From the NCBI RefSeq assembly GCF_004322705.1, contig NZ_SIZZ01000001.1, positions 1,364,001-1,428,000 on the forward strand: DNA of 64,000 bases, written 5' to 3'. Numbering within the stretch: the stretch's first letter is position 1; each line of letters begins with the position of its first letter. This DNA is from Dyella terrae (lineage in GTDB: Bacteria; Pseudomonadota; Gammaproteobacteria; Xanthomonadales; Rhodanobacteraceae). The position numbers were made by a program, and so were the translations under genes. Positions 1-10,452 of this stretch are shown here, one piece after another. Below the pieces are notes generated by a model, which was given only the letters and a program-made list of their open reading frames with translations, searched no databases and had not been told where the DNA came from.

Positions 1-796
1 CCGGCTTGGCTTCGGTGCCGGCGTCTTCGTTCCAGTCACACTGACGGCTTGCCGTCGATGCCCACTCCGTCCAGTTGCCCTTGGCCACGCGCATCTGCGG
101 CGTGCCATCGGCCGCGGTGCTGGCGTTACAGAAGGCGATGCCCGGCTTGGACGCATCCTGGGTGAAAGGCGTGAACTTGTTGACGTCGCTACCGGTGTAA
201 ACCTTGGCCCAGGCGTGCAAGTCATTGGGAATGACGGCGCGCGAAAGGACGGTCTTGGCGGCGGTATCCGTGCTGCGATAACCGCCGTACAACACATAGC
301 GCACCAGATCCAGGCGGCTCATGGTGACCCAGTTGAGGAAGTTGCCGCTCCACGACGAGCCGTCGCACTTGTGCTTGATGGCGCCGGTGCCGGTTGCCGC
401 GGCACTCCCCTTGAACTGGGAAGATCCATACTTGTAGCAAATGTTCGGGTCGAAATAGCCCGAATAGTTGAAGTTGTCGTTGTAGGTCACATCGACCTGG
501 CCATCGCCATCGAGGTCGGTGTAATCCGTATACGCCTTGATGAACAGCTGCTCATCGCGCGACATCACCAGCATTACCAGCGGCGCTACGGCGCTCGCAT
601 TCAACGCGGGATAGGCGGTGTAGTCGGTCGCGCTTGCGACCTTGCCGTTTTTGTTGAGGCCGATGGCATCGCCGGGCACCACCGTCTGCGCATGCAGCGC
701 GGACGTGGCAGTACACGCGATCAGGGCGCCAAGGCCCAGGCGCGTCAGCACCGAGCGTGCGCGCTGCCAGGAGGAATGTCGGATCTGTCGGATCAT
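1..796 (-). CDS. pilY1: PilY1, type IV pilus tip-associated protein (N-terminal part, runs off left edge)
   Basis: The first 265 residues are in the window; the C-terminal beta-propeller lies outside. In P. aeruginosa, PilY1 is a large secreted or outer-surface protein needed for pilus extension, adhesion and surface sensing. The visible part has a long signal peptide (about residues 1-36, cleavage near ALHA-Q). It then has the PilY1-typical stretch VMLVMSRDEQLF, followed by an Asp-rich segment DLDGDGQVD that resembles a calcium site and a GYFDPNICYKY motif. The start codon lies 23 bp past the pilX stop, with a weak GAGACGG ribosome site. It is the last visible gene of pilVWXY1. Identity follows from both the sequence and the gene order. 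Confidence 0.9.
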   Translation of the reverse strand, partial: MIRQIRHSSWQRARSVLTRLGLGALIACTATSALHAQTVVPGDAIGLNKNGKVASATDYTAYPALNASAVAPLVMLVMSRDEQLFIKAYTDYTDLDGDGQVDVTYNDNFNYSGYFDPNICYKYGSSQFKGSAAATGTGAIKHKCDGSSWSGNFLNWVTMSRLDLVRYVLYGGYRSTDTAAKTVLSRAVIPNDLHAWAKVYTGSDVNKFTPFTQDASKPGIAFCNASTAADGTPQMRVAKGNWTEWASTASRQCDWNEDAGTEAKP

Positions 797-819
797 GAGG
801 CGGTTCCGTCTCAATGAAA

Positions 820-1524
820 TCAGTTGCTGATGCGCTGGCGGTATTGCGCCAGCGTGGTAGCGGTCATGCCATTGGCACTGCCGCGGCTGAGAATCTGGAA
901 GTACATGGAGCCACCGCCGGTCGCCGAGCCACTGCCCTCACCGCGGTAGCCGGCCGCCTGCGCGGCGCCATTGCCCGCACTGAGCGCACTGCCGTCCGGA
1001 CGAATCCAGATCTGTGCCTTGCCGCCCGACGTGCACTCGCCGCTATTGCAGACTTCGACCGTCAGGTCCTCGGTGGACGTCGTCCACGTCGCCGGATCGT
1101 AAGGATGCTCGCCATCCTTGAAGGCGATTTCGTAAAGGTTGACCAGGCCGCTGTCGTCCGAACGCACCGTGGTGCCATCGAGCATGTCGCAGCTCAGTCC
1201 CTTGGAGCCGACGGCCTTGGTGCCACTGCAATGGGGGAAGGTGCCAAAGCCCGTGTCGGCGACGTTGCCGCCCATCAGGGCGGTCGGCCAGCCACGGTTG
1301 AACGTGTGATCGTCGAACATGGCCACGGGAATGCCGCGCAGCGATTCGGACACTTCGAACGCGCGCTCATGGGCCGCGACGTTGTTGACCATGCGCAGTT
1401 CGAGCAAGGTGCCGCGCATGGCGACCACGGCCACCAGCGAAAGCACCACCAGGAACACCAGGCCGACGAACAGGGCAATGCCCTGTTGCGCGCTGCGGTG
1501 CGGGAAGATGTGACGTCGGTGCAT
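820..1524 (-). CDS. pilX: Minor pilin PilX
   Basis: Minor pilin of the type IV pilus tip or priming complex. The 234-residue product has a short basic leader (RSAQQG) ending at Gly15. A long hydrophobic helix IALFVGLVFLVVLSLVAVV follows, as in prepilins processed by PilD. Position +5 of the mature protein is Val rather than the usual Glu, as expected for PilX and GspK-type subunits at the pilus tip. A globular domain with several Cys (for example CNSGEC) follows. It starts 3 bp after pilW and precedes pilY1, the classic minor-pilin order. Confidence 0.9.
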   Translation of the reverse strand: MHRRHIFPHRSAQQGIALFVGLVFLVVLSLVAVVAMRGTLLELRMVNNVAAHERAFEVSESLRGIPVAMFDDHTFNRGWPTALMGGNVADTGFGTFPHCSGTKAVGSKGLSCDMLDGTTVRSDDSGLVNLYEIAFKDGEHPYDPATWTTSTEDLTVEVCNSGECTSGGKAQIWIRPDGSALSAGNGAAQAAGYRGEGSGSATGGGSMYFQILSRGSANGMTATTLAQYRQRISN

Positions 1525-1527
1525 GGC

Positions 1528-2649
1528 TTATCCCGGTCGACGGATTCGGTTGCGCACCTGCACCACCTGGGTCAGCGGTGCGCGCGTGAACTGTTGCGGC
1601 TTGACGGTCTGGCTCAGGGTGAAGCCATCGCAATCGGTGTTGTCGCTGTTGAGGGTCAATGCGCCATCGTTGGCAATGACGTAATTGCAGTTCGCCGTCA
1701 GGGCGAAGGTGCCCCCGTGCGGGACGGCAACGTCGCGCTCGCGGCTGCGGGCGATCATCGAAACACGTACCGACACGACGTGCGACCAGTCACCGGCACC
1801 CATGTCCGTCGCGCTGCGATATTCCTGCACGATGCCGTTCGACGTGGCGGTGTTTTCCAGGCCGTATTCGAACTGCAACTGCTCGATGCCTTCAACGATG
1901 GCATCGCGCTGCATGCCGGTGTCGGTCAGGCGCATGCGCATCAGCGTGAACTGCGGCGAGCCACCGTCGCTGCTGGACGAGCAATGCCCCGTGCCGCGAT
2001 TGCTGCACGGCTGGAGGTAGTACATCTCGACGCGATAGGGATAGACGTAGCGACGCGTGCTCGCGCCGGTCAGCGTGGGCACGCCCGCAGTCTTGGCGAA
2101 GAGGTTGCCGATCTGGCCGGCGCTGGCCGCAAGGTAATGGGAGGACGCCGGCAGGCACCCGGTGGTATCGAGTACGGCCGAGGTGTCGTCGACGGCGCAG
2201 GGATCGGTATCGACGTAGCGAACGACGAGGACATCGCTGCCCTTCACGTAGTCCTGGGTATCGACGCAGCTGCCCACCGGGAAGCTTGAGCCGCCGTCAT
2301 AACCGTAAACGCCGCCGCCGAGGTTGCCCGAACGGCCTGCGAGGATCCACGCCGCGTTACAGCCGCTGGTGCCCGTACCATCGGTCATGGCGCCGGCCAC
2401 GTTGGGAGCGGCGACGCCACCCCAGAAATCCGCCATGCGCAGCGACCAGTTGATGCGATCGCTGGCGAAACGCAGGTTCTGCTGCAGGTAGTTGTTGCCC
2501 TGCTGCACCTGGTAGGCCTTGCGGTTGGAAATGAGCAGGTTGATCAGGCCGGCCACGACGATCAGGCCAAGGGCAACCGCGATCAGCAGTTCCACCAGCG
2601 AAAAACCGCCCTGCCCGGCGTGGCTCGAAAAACGTCGACGTCGAATCAT
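1528..2649 (-). CDS. pilW: Minor pilin PilW
   Basis: Minor pilin of the type IV pilus assembly-initiation complex. The 373-residue product has a type III prepilin leader cut at Gly15/Phe16. The mature N terminus is FSLVELLIAVALGLIVVAG with the conserved Glu at +5. PilW proteins are the largest of the minor pilins and this length fits the family. The globular region has several Cys pairs (CNAAW, CVDTQ, CAVDD, CLPAS) that probably form disulfides in the periplasm. It lies 9 bp downstream of pilV and 3 bp upstream of pilX, so the genes are cotranscribed. Confidence 0.93.
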   Translation of the reverse strand: MIRRRRFSSHAGQGGFSLVELLIAVALGLIVVAGLINLLISNRKAYQVQQGNNYLQQNLRFASDRINWSLRMADFWGGVAAPNVAGAMTDGTGTSGCNAAWILAGRSGNLGGGVYGYDGGSSFPVGSCVDTQDYVKGSDVLVVRYVDTDPCAVDDTSAVLDTTGCLPASSHYLAASAGQIGNLFAKTAGVPTLTGASTRRYVYPYRVEMYYLQPCSNRGTGHCSSSSDGGSPQFTLMRMRLTDTGMQRDAIVEGIEQLQFEYGLENTATSNGIVQEYRSATDMGAGDWSHVVSVRVSMIARSRERDVAVPHGGTFALTANCNYVIANDGALTLNSDNTDCDGFTLSQTVKPQQFTRAPLTQVVQVRNRIRRPG

Positions 2650-2658
2650 GGCCAGCCT

Positions 2659-3195
2659 TCAGTTCTGGGGTGGCAGGTAATTAAGCGTGTAGGTCAGGTC
2701 GTCGCCCGCCTGGGGCGCGCTGCCATCCATCGCGCCGCCGGACCAGCGCGCCGTGATCGTGTACATGCCGAGGGAACCGTTCCACACCACGTTCGCCATG
2801 ACCCCCGATACCGGTCCCGGCGCCGCAGCGCGCAGGCGGTCCAGCCATTCGGCCAGGTCGTTGGCAGCCATCTGCTGTGAGGTGCACGTGGCCGACGAGC
2901 AATCGGTAACGGTGGGCGCCGTCTTGCCATCGAAGCAATACGGGCATTCGGCGGAGGTCGGGTTGGCCGGATCGACCGCCGTGCGCGGGAGCGCCGCGGC
3001 CGCGTTGTTGCCGCGCATGGCATCCATCAGGCTGCGCACCTGGGCCACCGCATAACCTCGCGATCCGGCTTGCTTGGTCGCCTGGGCGCCCTTGGCCTGC
3101 ATGAGGGCCAAGCCCATTACGCCAACGCTAAAAACCACAACCGCGACAAGCACTTCGATCAGCGAGATGCCTCGCTGGCGCGAACGAATGTGCAT
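2659..3195 (-). CDS. pilV: Minor pilin PilV
   Basis: Minor pilin, first gene of this pil operon. The 178-residue product has a very short leader (MHIRSRQRG) and mature N terminus ISLIEVLVAVVVFSVG with Glu at +5, matching the PilV/GspI type. A vicinal Cys-rich patch near residue 85 (CPYCF and CSSATC) probably forms disulfides. The AAGGGG ribosome site sits 7-10 bases before the ATG. No fimT or pilE gene is found upstream in the window; the 195-bp gap beyond separates it from an ABC transporter on the same strand. Confidence 0.92.
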   Translation of the reverse strand: MHIRSRQRGISLIEVLVAVVVFSVGVMGLALMQAKGAQATKQAGSRGYAVAQVRSLMDAMRGNNAAAALPRTAVDPANPTSAECPYCFDGKTAPTVTDCSSATCTSQQMAANDLAEWLDRLRAAAPGPVSGVMANVVWNGSLGMYTITARWSGGAMDGSAPQAGDDLTYTLNYLPPQN

Positions 3196-3274
3196 GTGAT
3201 GATTCCCCTTGAGTCCCCCGTCGACTCTAGGATCGTAAATTAGCGCATCAAGCTATTGCGAGACGAGCGGTAGC

Positions 3275-3295
3275 AAAAAGCCGACAAACGGCTTT
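3275..3295 (-). terminator. Rho-independent terminator after the ABC exporter gene
   Basis: A 7-bp stem (AAAGCCG/CGGCTTT) with a 5-nt loop ends in a run of five T on the minus strand. It lies about 95 bp past the ABC exporter stop and upstream of pilV, so it separates the two transcription units. Confidence 0.7.
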
Positions 3296-3390
3296 GCGAC
3301 CTTGCGAAAAGCTGAAGGGGGTCACAGAGTCGCAACGGCTTGCGGAGGCCTCCGGGACTGAAATCAGGAAGTTGCGGGGGGCGGTCGGGC

Positions 3391-5238
<1,848 letters not shown>

Positions 5239-5325
5239 GACCATTCCATGCTGCGGACCACGGGCAAGCGTGCATTGTGCGCGAAGCGCATGTGTAGCGG
5301 GTGACAATCGTCGCCGAACGCTGAC

Positions 5326-6027
5326 TCAGCGACGTCGCTCTTCGCTCGACATGTCGCGACGCGACGCCAGGCGATCCGCCAGTCGCGTCGGTTCCGGCAG
5401 CCGGTAACGCGTGCAGCATTGCATGACCCAGTGCACGGCCGTGTCGACGCTGACGCGGTGCCCGGGTGAAATGATCAGCGGTTTTACGCGTTCGCGCGTG
5501 CGCAACACGGCGCCGATCTCGCGACCCTTATAGTGCAGCGGCACATGATCGCCGCGGGATGGCCCCAGCGCTTCGTGCTCGCCGACGAGGATGGTTTTCG
5601 CGACGCCAATCGTCGGCAGATCCGTCATCACGCCCAGGTGTGCGGCGATGCCGAGGCCGCGCGGGTGGGCAATGCCCTGCCCGTCGACCATGATCAGGTC
5701 GGGCAGGCGCGGCAGCAGGGCGAGTGCCTGAAGCACCGCGGGCAATTCGCGGAACGACAGCAGACCGGGGATATAAGGCATGGCGGTCGGCACCCGGGCA
5801 ACCTCCTGAGCCAGCGGCTGCAGCGTTGCGGCATCGAGCAGGACCGCCGCCGCCCGGGTGATGCTGCCACCGGCCTCGAAACCGACATCCACGCCGGCCA
5901 GATAGTGAACGTCCGGAAGCTCATCCTGCAGCCTCACCTCCCGGGCCAGCGCCAGCTGAAGCGCCCGGGCCGACGCCGTATCGCCGTCCCAGGGCGGCAT
6001 CGCGGGCCATCGAAATGCGTTGCTCAT
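5326..6027 (-). CDS. nfi: Endonuclease V (deoxyinosine 3'-endonuclease)
   Basis: Cuts DNA one phosphodiester 3' to deoxyinosine and so starts repair of deaminated adenine. With the chosen start the protein is 233 residues. It shows the family's catalytic carboxylates in order: Asp in GVDVGFE (about 45), Glu in SFRELPAV (about 91) and Asp in [12 protein letters not shown] (about 112). These match the positions known for Thermotoga Nfi. The start at 6027 (MSNAFRWP) was chosen over an upstream ATG at 6111, which would overlap the divergent channel gene. It is 88 bp upstream of the ABC exporter and may share its transcript. Confidence 0.92.
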   Translation of the reverse strand: MSNAFRWPAMPPWDGDTASARALQLALAREVRLQDELPDVHYLAGVDVGFEAGGSITRAAAVLLDAATLQPLAQEVARVPTAMPYIPGLLSFRELPAVLQALALLPRLPDLIMVDGQGIAHPRGLGIAAHLGVMTDLPTIGVAKTILVGEHEALGPSRGDHVPLHYKGREIGAVLRTRERVKPLIISPGHRVSVDTAVHWVMQCCTRYRLPEPTRLADRLASRRDMSSEERRR

Positions 6028-6109
6028 CCCGTTACGGTCGCCTCCTGCGTCTGAATGGCACGTCAAGGATTGATTGACCCTGCACGGGCACGCCGGGATG
6101 ATGCCGGCC

Positions 6110-8524
6110 ATGTCGACCCTGCTCCGCTCCTTCCTGCTCCTGCTGGTACTCCTTGGCGCACCTGTGGTGGCGTTCGGTCAGGACAATCTCCCCGCCGCAC
6201 CGGCCACGCAGCCTGCCGTCACCCTTGACCAGCTCAATGGGCGCCTCGATCAGATCAAGCAAGGGCTGACCAATACGGACAAGCTCGGCGATGCCGACCT
6301 GGTCAACCTGCGCGGCAAGACGCAGTCCCTGCAACAGGATGCCGACCAGTTCGTCGCCAGCCTCACGCCACAGGCCGATGGACTCAAGGCCAAGCTCGAT
6401 GTCCTGGGTCCCGTGCCGGAAAAAGGCCAGCCCGCCGAAGCGCCGGAAGTCGCCGCGCAGCGCAAGCAGCTGAACAAGGACAAGGCCGACGTCGACGCGC
6501 AGGTGAAGCAGGCGCAGACGATCAGCCTGGAAACCCAGCAAATCCTGACCCAGATCGCCGCGCTGCGACGCCAGATGTTCGAGGCGCAGATCAGCCAGCG
6601 CACGGCGTCGCCACTCAGCAGCGCCTTCTGGAAATCACTGGCGCAGAACGTGCCCGATGACATGCGTCGGCTCGGCGGACTCGCCACGGAGTTCCGCAGT
6701 GCAGTCGTCGCGGCGTGGCAGCCAGGCCAGCGGATGCCGTTGATCATCTGTCTGGTCGTGGCGGTCGCCCTGGTCGTGGTCGGCCGGCGCTGGCTGGAGC
6801 GCGCCCTGCTGATGATGACCAGCAACCGCATGCCCGCCGGGCACCTGCGGCGCAGCGCACTGGCCGTGTTCATCGCACTGAGCACGATGGTCACCTACGG
6901 CCTGGCCGCGCGCCTGATCTACAGCGGCCTCGACTGGAACGATTCGCTGTCCGACGACCTGGGCAACCTGCTGCACAGTTTCGTGCTGGCGATCTTCGTG
7001 TCGGCGGGCATCGCCGGCATTGGCCGCGCCTTGTTGAGCACGGGACGCCCGTCCTGGCGCATTCCGCAGCTGTCCGACGATCTGGCGCGCAACCTGCACA
7101 TGTTCCCCGGCCTGCTGGCCTGGATGATCGTGCTGCTGAGCGTGGCCGAGCACACGGTCACCGACATCGGTGCCGGCCTCACCACCACGGTCGCGGTCTA
7201 CGGCATCCTGACGGTCATGGTCGTGGTGCTCGTGACCGCCGCACTGATCATGATCGGCCAGGCGCGTCGCCGGCTGATCGAAGCCGGCACGGCACCCGCC
7301 AAGCGGCCGCTGTGGGTCGGCCTCGCCGTCGCCAGCCTTATCGTCGGGGTGTTCTGCGCGACGCTTGGCGTCTTCAGCGGCTACATCGCCTTTGGGTTCT
7401 TCGTCGCGCGCCAGATGCTGCGCGGCATCGTGGTGCTCAGCACGCTGTACCTGCTGATGCACCTGTTCAACGACGTCTTCACCACGTTGTTCTCACCGCA
7501 GTCGCGCGCCGGCAAGCGCCTGCAGGAATCGTTCGGCATGGTGCCCGAACGGCTTGAGCAGACGGGCATCATCCTGTCGGGCATCGGCCGTACCTTCCTG
7601 CTGCTTTTCGCCATTCCGATTTTCCTGGCGCCCTACGGTGCCGGCACGGTCGAACTGTTCGATCGCGGTTCGCGGCTGTTCGCCGTGCGCGCCATCGGCA
7701 CGCTGTCCATTGTCCCCGGCAACATCCTCACCGCCCTCGTCGTGCTGGTGGTGGGCTGGATCTCGGTGCGCGTGATCAAACGCTGGCTCGGCCAGCAACT
7801 CCTTCCCAAGACCTCGCTCGATCGCGGCATGCAGATGTCGATCGTGACCCTGCTGGGTTACGTCGGCGGCATCATGGTGTTCGTCCTGGTCCTTGGCGCG
7901 CTCAAGGTCGATGTGCAGAGCATCGCCTGGGTAGCCAGTGCGCTGTCGGTTGGCATCGGCTTCGGCTTGCAGGCGGTGGTGCAGAACTTCATTTCCGGCC
8001 TGATCTTGCTGGCAGAGCGGCCGGTGAAAGTGGGCGACTGGGTCAGCATCGGCGGCGTGGAAGGTGATATCCGCCGCATCAACGTGCGCGCCACCGAAGT
8101 GCAGCAGTGGGACAAGTCGACCGTCATTGTGCCGAACTCGCAGTTCATCACGCAGAACGTGCGCAACGTGACGCTCACCGGCGCGCAGGGTCGCGTGCAG
8201 TTCCGCCTGCCGATGCCGCTGGATACCGATGCGAGCAAGGCGCGCAAGATCATCTTCTCGGTGATGAACAAGCATCCCAACACGCTGGATGCGCCCTCGC
8301 CCGTCGTGCAGCTGGACAACCTCGAAGGCGGCACCATGACCTTCGTGTGCACGGCCTACGTCGGCAATCCGCGCGATGCCGGCACGGTGAAGAGCGACCT
8401 GCTGTTCGAGGTCATCGACCAGTTGCGCGGCGCTGGCCTGCCCCTTACCAGCCCGACGGAGATGGTGGTTCGGCGTCCCGCCGCGCCAGTCGAATCAACC
8501 GATTCATCGAAGCCCGTACCCTGA
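6110..8524 (+). CDS. Large MscS-family mechanosensitive channel (DUF3772 type)
   Basis: A tension-gated channel of the inner membrane that releases small solutes on hypo-osmotic shock. From the ATG at 6110 the protein is 804 residues. It begins with a signal peptide ([23 protein letters not shown]), then a Gln/Lys-rich coiled-coil periplasmic domain (about 25-190) of the DUF3772 kind. About ten hydrophobic segments follow (200-590). The MscS pore and beta domain come at about 600-780, with the pore helix motif [18 protein letters not shown] followed by [10 protein letters not shown]. In-frame upstream ATGs at 6074-6101 are possible, but they would put residues before the signal peptide. An AraC-type regulator starts 4 bp after its stop. 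Confidence 0.9.
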   Translation: MSTLLRSFLLLLVLLGAPVVAFGQDNLPAAPATQPAVTLDQLNGRLDQIKQGLTNTDKLGDADLVNLRGKTQSLQQDADQFVASLTPQADGLKAKLDVLGPVPEKGQPAEAPEVAAQRKQLNKDKADVDAQVKQAQTISLETQQILTQIAALRRQMFEAQISQRTASPLSSAFWKSLAQNVPDDMRRLGGLATEFRSAVVAAWQPGQRMPLIICLVVAVALVVVGRRWLERALLMMTSNRMPAGHLRRSALAVFIALSTMVTYGLAARLIYSGLDWNDSLSDDLGNLLHSFVLAIFVSAGIAGIGRALLSTGRPSWRIPQLSDDLARNLHMFPGLLAWMIVLLSVAEHTVTDIGAGLTTTVAVYGILTVMVVVLVTAALIMIGQARRRLIEAGTAPAKRPLWVGLAVASLIVGVFCATLGVFSGYIAFGFFVARQMLRGIVVLSTLYLLMHLFNDVFTTLFSPQSRAGKRLQESFGMVPERLEQTGIILSGIGRTFLLLFAIPIFLAPYGAGTVELFDRGSRLFAVRAIGTLSIVPGNILTALVVLVVGWISVRVIKRWLGQQLLPKTSLDRGMQMSIVTLLGYVGGIMVFVLVLGALKVDVQSIAWVASALSVGIGFGLQAVVQNFISGLILLAERPVKVGDWVSIGGVEGDIRRINVRATEVQQWDKSTVIVPNSQFITQNVRNVTLTGAQGRVQFRLPMPLDTDASKARKIIFSVMNKHPNTLDAPSPVVQLDNLEGGTMTFVCTAYVGNPRDAGTVKSDLLFEVIDQLRGAGLPLTSPTEMVVRRPAAPVESTDSSKPVP

Positions 8525-8528
8525 GGCC

Positions 8529-9347
8529 ATGGGCTTTCATGCCATCCAGCCCGGCGCGCCGCTCGATACCTTCATCGAGCGCATCTGGGACTGGGACATG
8601 CCGCAGGCTGCCCATCACCTTGAGCGCGTACTGCCCTCGCCAGCACCTTCGCTGATCATCAACCTGCACGAAGACGAAACGCGTACCTACACCGATGACG
8701 CCTTGCGCACCTGCACGCGCGCGGCGGCAGCCGTGCTCGGCGGCCCGACCTTGCGCAGCCAGGTCATCGACACCTCCGAGCAGGTTCGCGTGATGGGCGT
8801 CGTATTCCGGCCTGCCGGTGCGTGGGTGCTGACGCGCGAAGACCAGACCCACTTGGTTCATCAAGACGTGGCGCTGGAGGACCTGTTCGGTTCAAGTGCA
8901 CGCCGCTTGCGCGAGCAACTGCTGCATACGACCCGCGGCGTCGATCGCATCGCCATCCTCGAATCCTGGCTGGTCCATCGGGTGACGCCGCGATCACCGG
9001 ATGCCTGCGTCCTGCACGCACTGGACCGGCTGCGGAAATCGCCCAACGTCTGCAGCATCGCGCACATCGTGAAAGACACGGGCCTTTCGGCGTACACGTT
9101 CAACCGGCGCTTTCGCGCGCAGGTAGGCATGGGGCCGAAGCAGTACTCGCGACTGATGCGTTTCCTTGCCGTCGTCGACGATGCCTTTGACCAGCGACGC
9201 ATCGACTGGGCAAGCGTAGCCGCCGACAACGGCTACGCCGACCAGTCGCATCTCACCCACGAGTTCCGTGCCTTTGCGGGCATGACACCCGGCACCTACG
9301 AAGCCGCGCGTGGCGAGTACCGAAACCACATACCGCTGGACGTTTAG
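8529..9347 (+). CDS. AraC-family transcriptional regulator (DUF6597-type N-terminal domain)
   Basis: A 272-residue regulator. The N-terminal part (about 1-150) resembles the effector or dimer domain called DUF6597. The C-terminal part (about 170-265) is an AraC double helix-turn-helix, with VKDTGLSAYTFNRRFRAQVG and VAADNGYADQSHLTHEFRAF as the two recognition motifs. It begins 4 bp after the mechanosensitive channel stop, so translation is probably coupled. Its stop is only 4 bp from the stop of the next, convergent AraC-type gene. Target genes are unknown. Confidence 0.85.
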   Translation: MGFHAIQPGAPLDTFIERIWDWDMPQAAHHLERVLPSPAPSLIINLHEDETRTYTDDALRTCTRAAAAVLGGPTLRSQVIDTSEQVRVMGVVFRPAGAWVLTREDQTHLVHQDVALEDLFGSSARRLREQLLHTTRGVDRIAILESWLVHRVTPRSPDACVLHALDRLRKSPNVCSIAHIVKDTGLSAYTFNRRFRAQVGMGPKQYSRLMRFLAVVDDAFDQRRIDWASVAADNGYADQSHLTHEFRAFAGMTPGTYEAARGEYRNHIPLDV

Positions 9348-9351
9348 GGCA

Positions 9352-10230
9352 TCACTCGATCGGCAGGTGAACGTCCGCACGACAAAGATTGGCGGGGGTC
9401 TGCTCGGGGTCGTCGAAGTAGTGGTGGAAAATCGGTACGTTGCGGAGCATGTAGCCACTTTCCGGGAGCCAGTGGGTCATCAGCACATCGGTAAAGGCTT
9501 CAAGATCTTCGTAGCGGCCCACATGGTGCGCCCTGGCCCACAGGCCGCCGCCCCAGGCCTGGGCCGTGACGCCGTCACTTTCACTCACGTCAGCGGCGAT
9601 GGCTACGGCGCATTCGTACTCGAGGTCTTCGCCACAGACATCGCGATGGTCCTGCCAGGGCAGGCCGTAAATGCCCGTGATCTGTTCGACGACGCCGCGC
9701 CCGGCGGCCCAGGCAAACAGTCGGGAGTAAGCCTGGTCGAGATCGGCGTAGTCGCCGCGATTGCGAATCGCCATCAGGCGAATGGGCTCGACGGATACGA
9801 TCTGGACCTGAAGCGGCATCACCGGCGCATCCGGGCCCTGCGAGCCGCATTCCAGCCGTTCTCCGATCGCGCGGAGCCGGGACGGGTCGGCGCGCACTTC
9901 CGATGGCGAGGCGCCGCACCATTGCCGAAACGCCCGCGAAAATGCCTGCGGCGTTTCATAGCCGGCGGACAGGGCCGCTTCGGTCACCGCCGAGCTTTCC
10001 GTCATCAGCAGGCGAATGGCCCTGAGCATGCGCAAGCGAGCCACGGTATGGCCGGGCGTCTCTCCCGTCAGTGCGCGATACACCCGGTGGAAATGAAACG
10101 GCGACAAATGCGCCACTTCCGCCAGCTGCGCGGGATCGGGCAAATCCTCATTGCGATCGATGGCCTGCTGCAGCAGGGCGATAGCCAGATCAATCCGGCG
10201 TACATACGCATGGCGGGTCCGGGACTTCAT
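9352..10230 (-). CDS. AraC-family regulator with GyrI-like effector domain
   Basis: 292 residues in the arrangement seen in Rob/SbmC-type regulators. An AraC DNA-binding domain comes first (about 10-110, with LAEVAHLSPFHFHRVYRAL and ALSAGYETPQAFSRAFRQW). A GyrI-like small-molecule binding domain follows (about 130-290). The start at 10230 is set by a strong AGGAGG site 6 bases upstream; an in-frame ATG at 10365 has no such site. It is divergent from the CocE-like hydrolase across 222 bp, which makes that gene a candidate target (inference). Confidence 0.88.
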   Translation of the reverse strand: MKSRTRHAYVRRIDLAIALLQQAIDRNEDLPDPAQLAEVAHLSPFHFHRVYRALTGETPGHTVARLRMLRAIRLLMTESSAVTEAALSAGYETPQAFSRAFRQWCGASPSEVRADPSRLRAIGERLECGSQGPDAPVMPLQVQIVSVEPIRLMAIRNRGDYADLDQAYSRLFAWAAGRGVVEQITGIYGLPWQDHRDVCGEDLEYECAVAIAADVSESDGVTAQAWGGGLWARAHHVGRYEDLEAFTDVLMTHWLPESGYMLRNVPIFHHYFDDPEQTPANLCRADVHLPIE

Positions 10231-10452
10231 GTCGAGCCTCCTGCTTGGGGTGGGACCACTGTGGCCGAGACCCCGGTGCGGCGCGTTTCCGATCTTGCGC
10301 ATATTGACCCGAACACATGTCCGCAACCACCCCGTGCAGAAAGTCATGCTTGTCGCGCGGGGCACGTCGCTTAAAGTCGGAACGCAAACCCTTTGTCACA
10401 TCCATCTCGCCGCGGTGAGGGACCGCATGCGGCTTGCCTGCCTGGAGGTTTC

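Noticed and set aside
814-2289. 491-codon open frame on the plus strand
   Set aside because: It is antisense to pilX and pilW, which have clear prepilin leaders and correct gene order.
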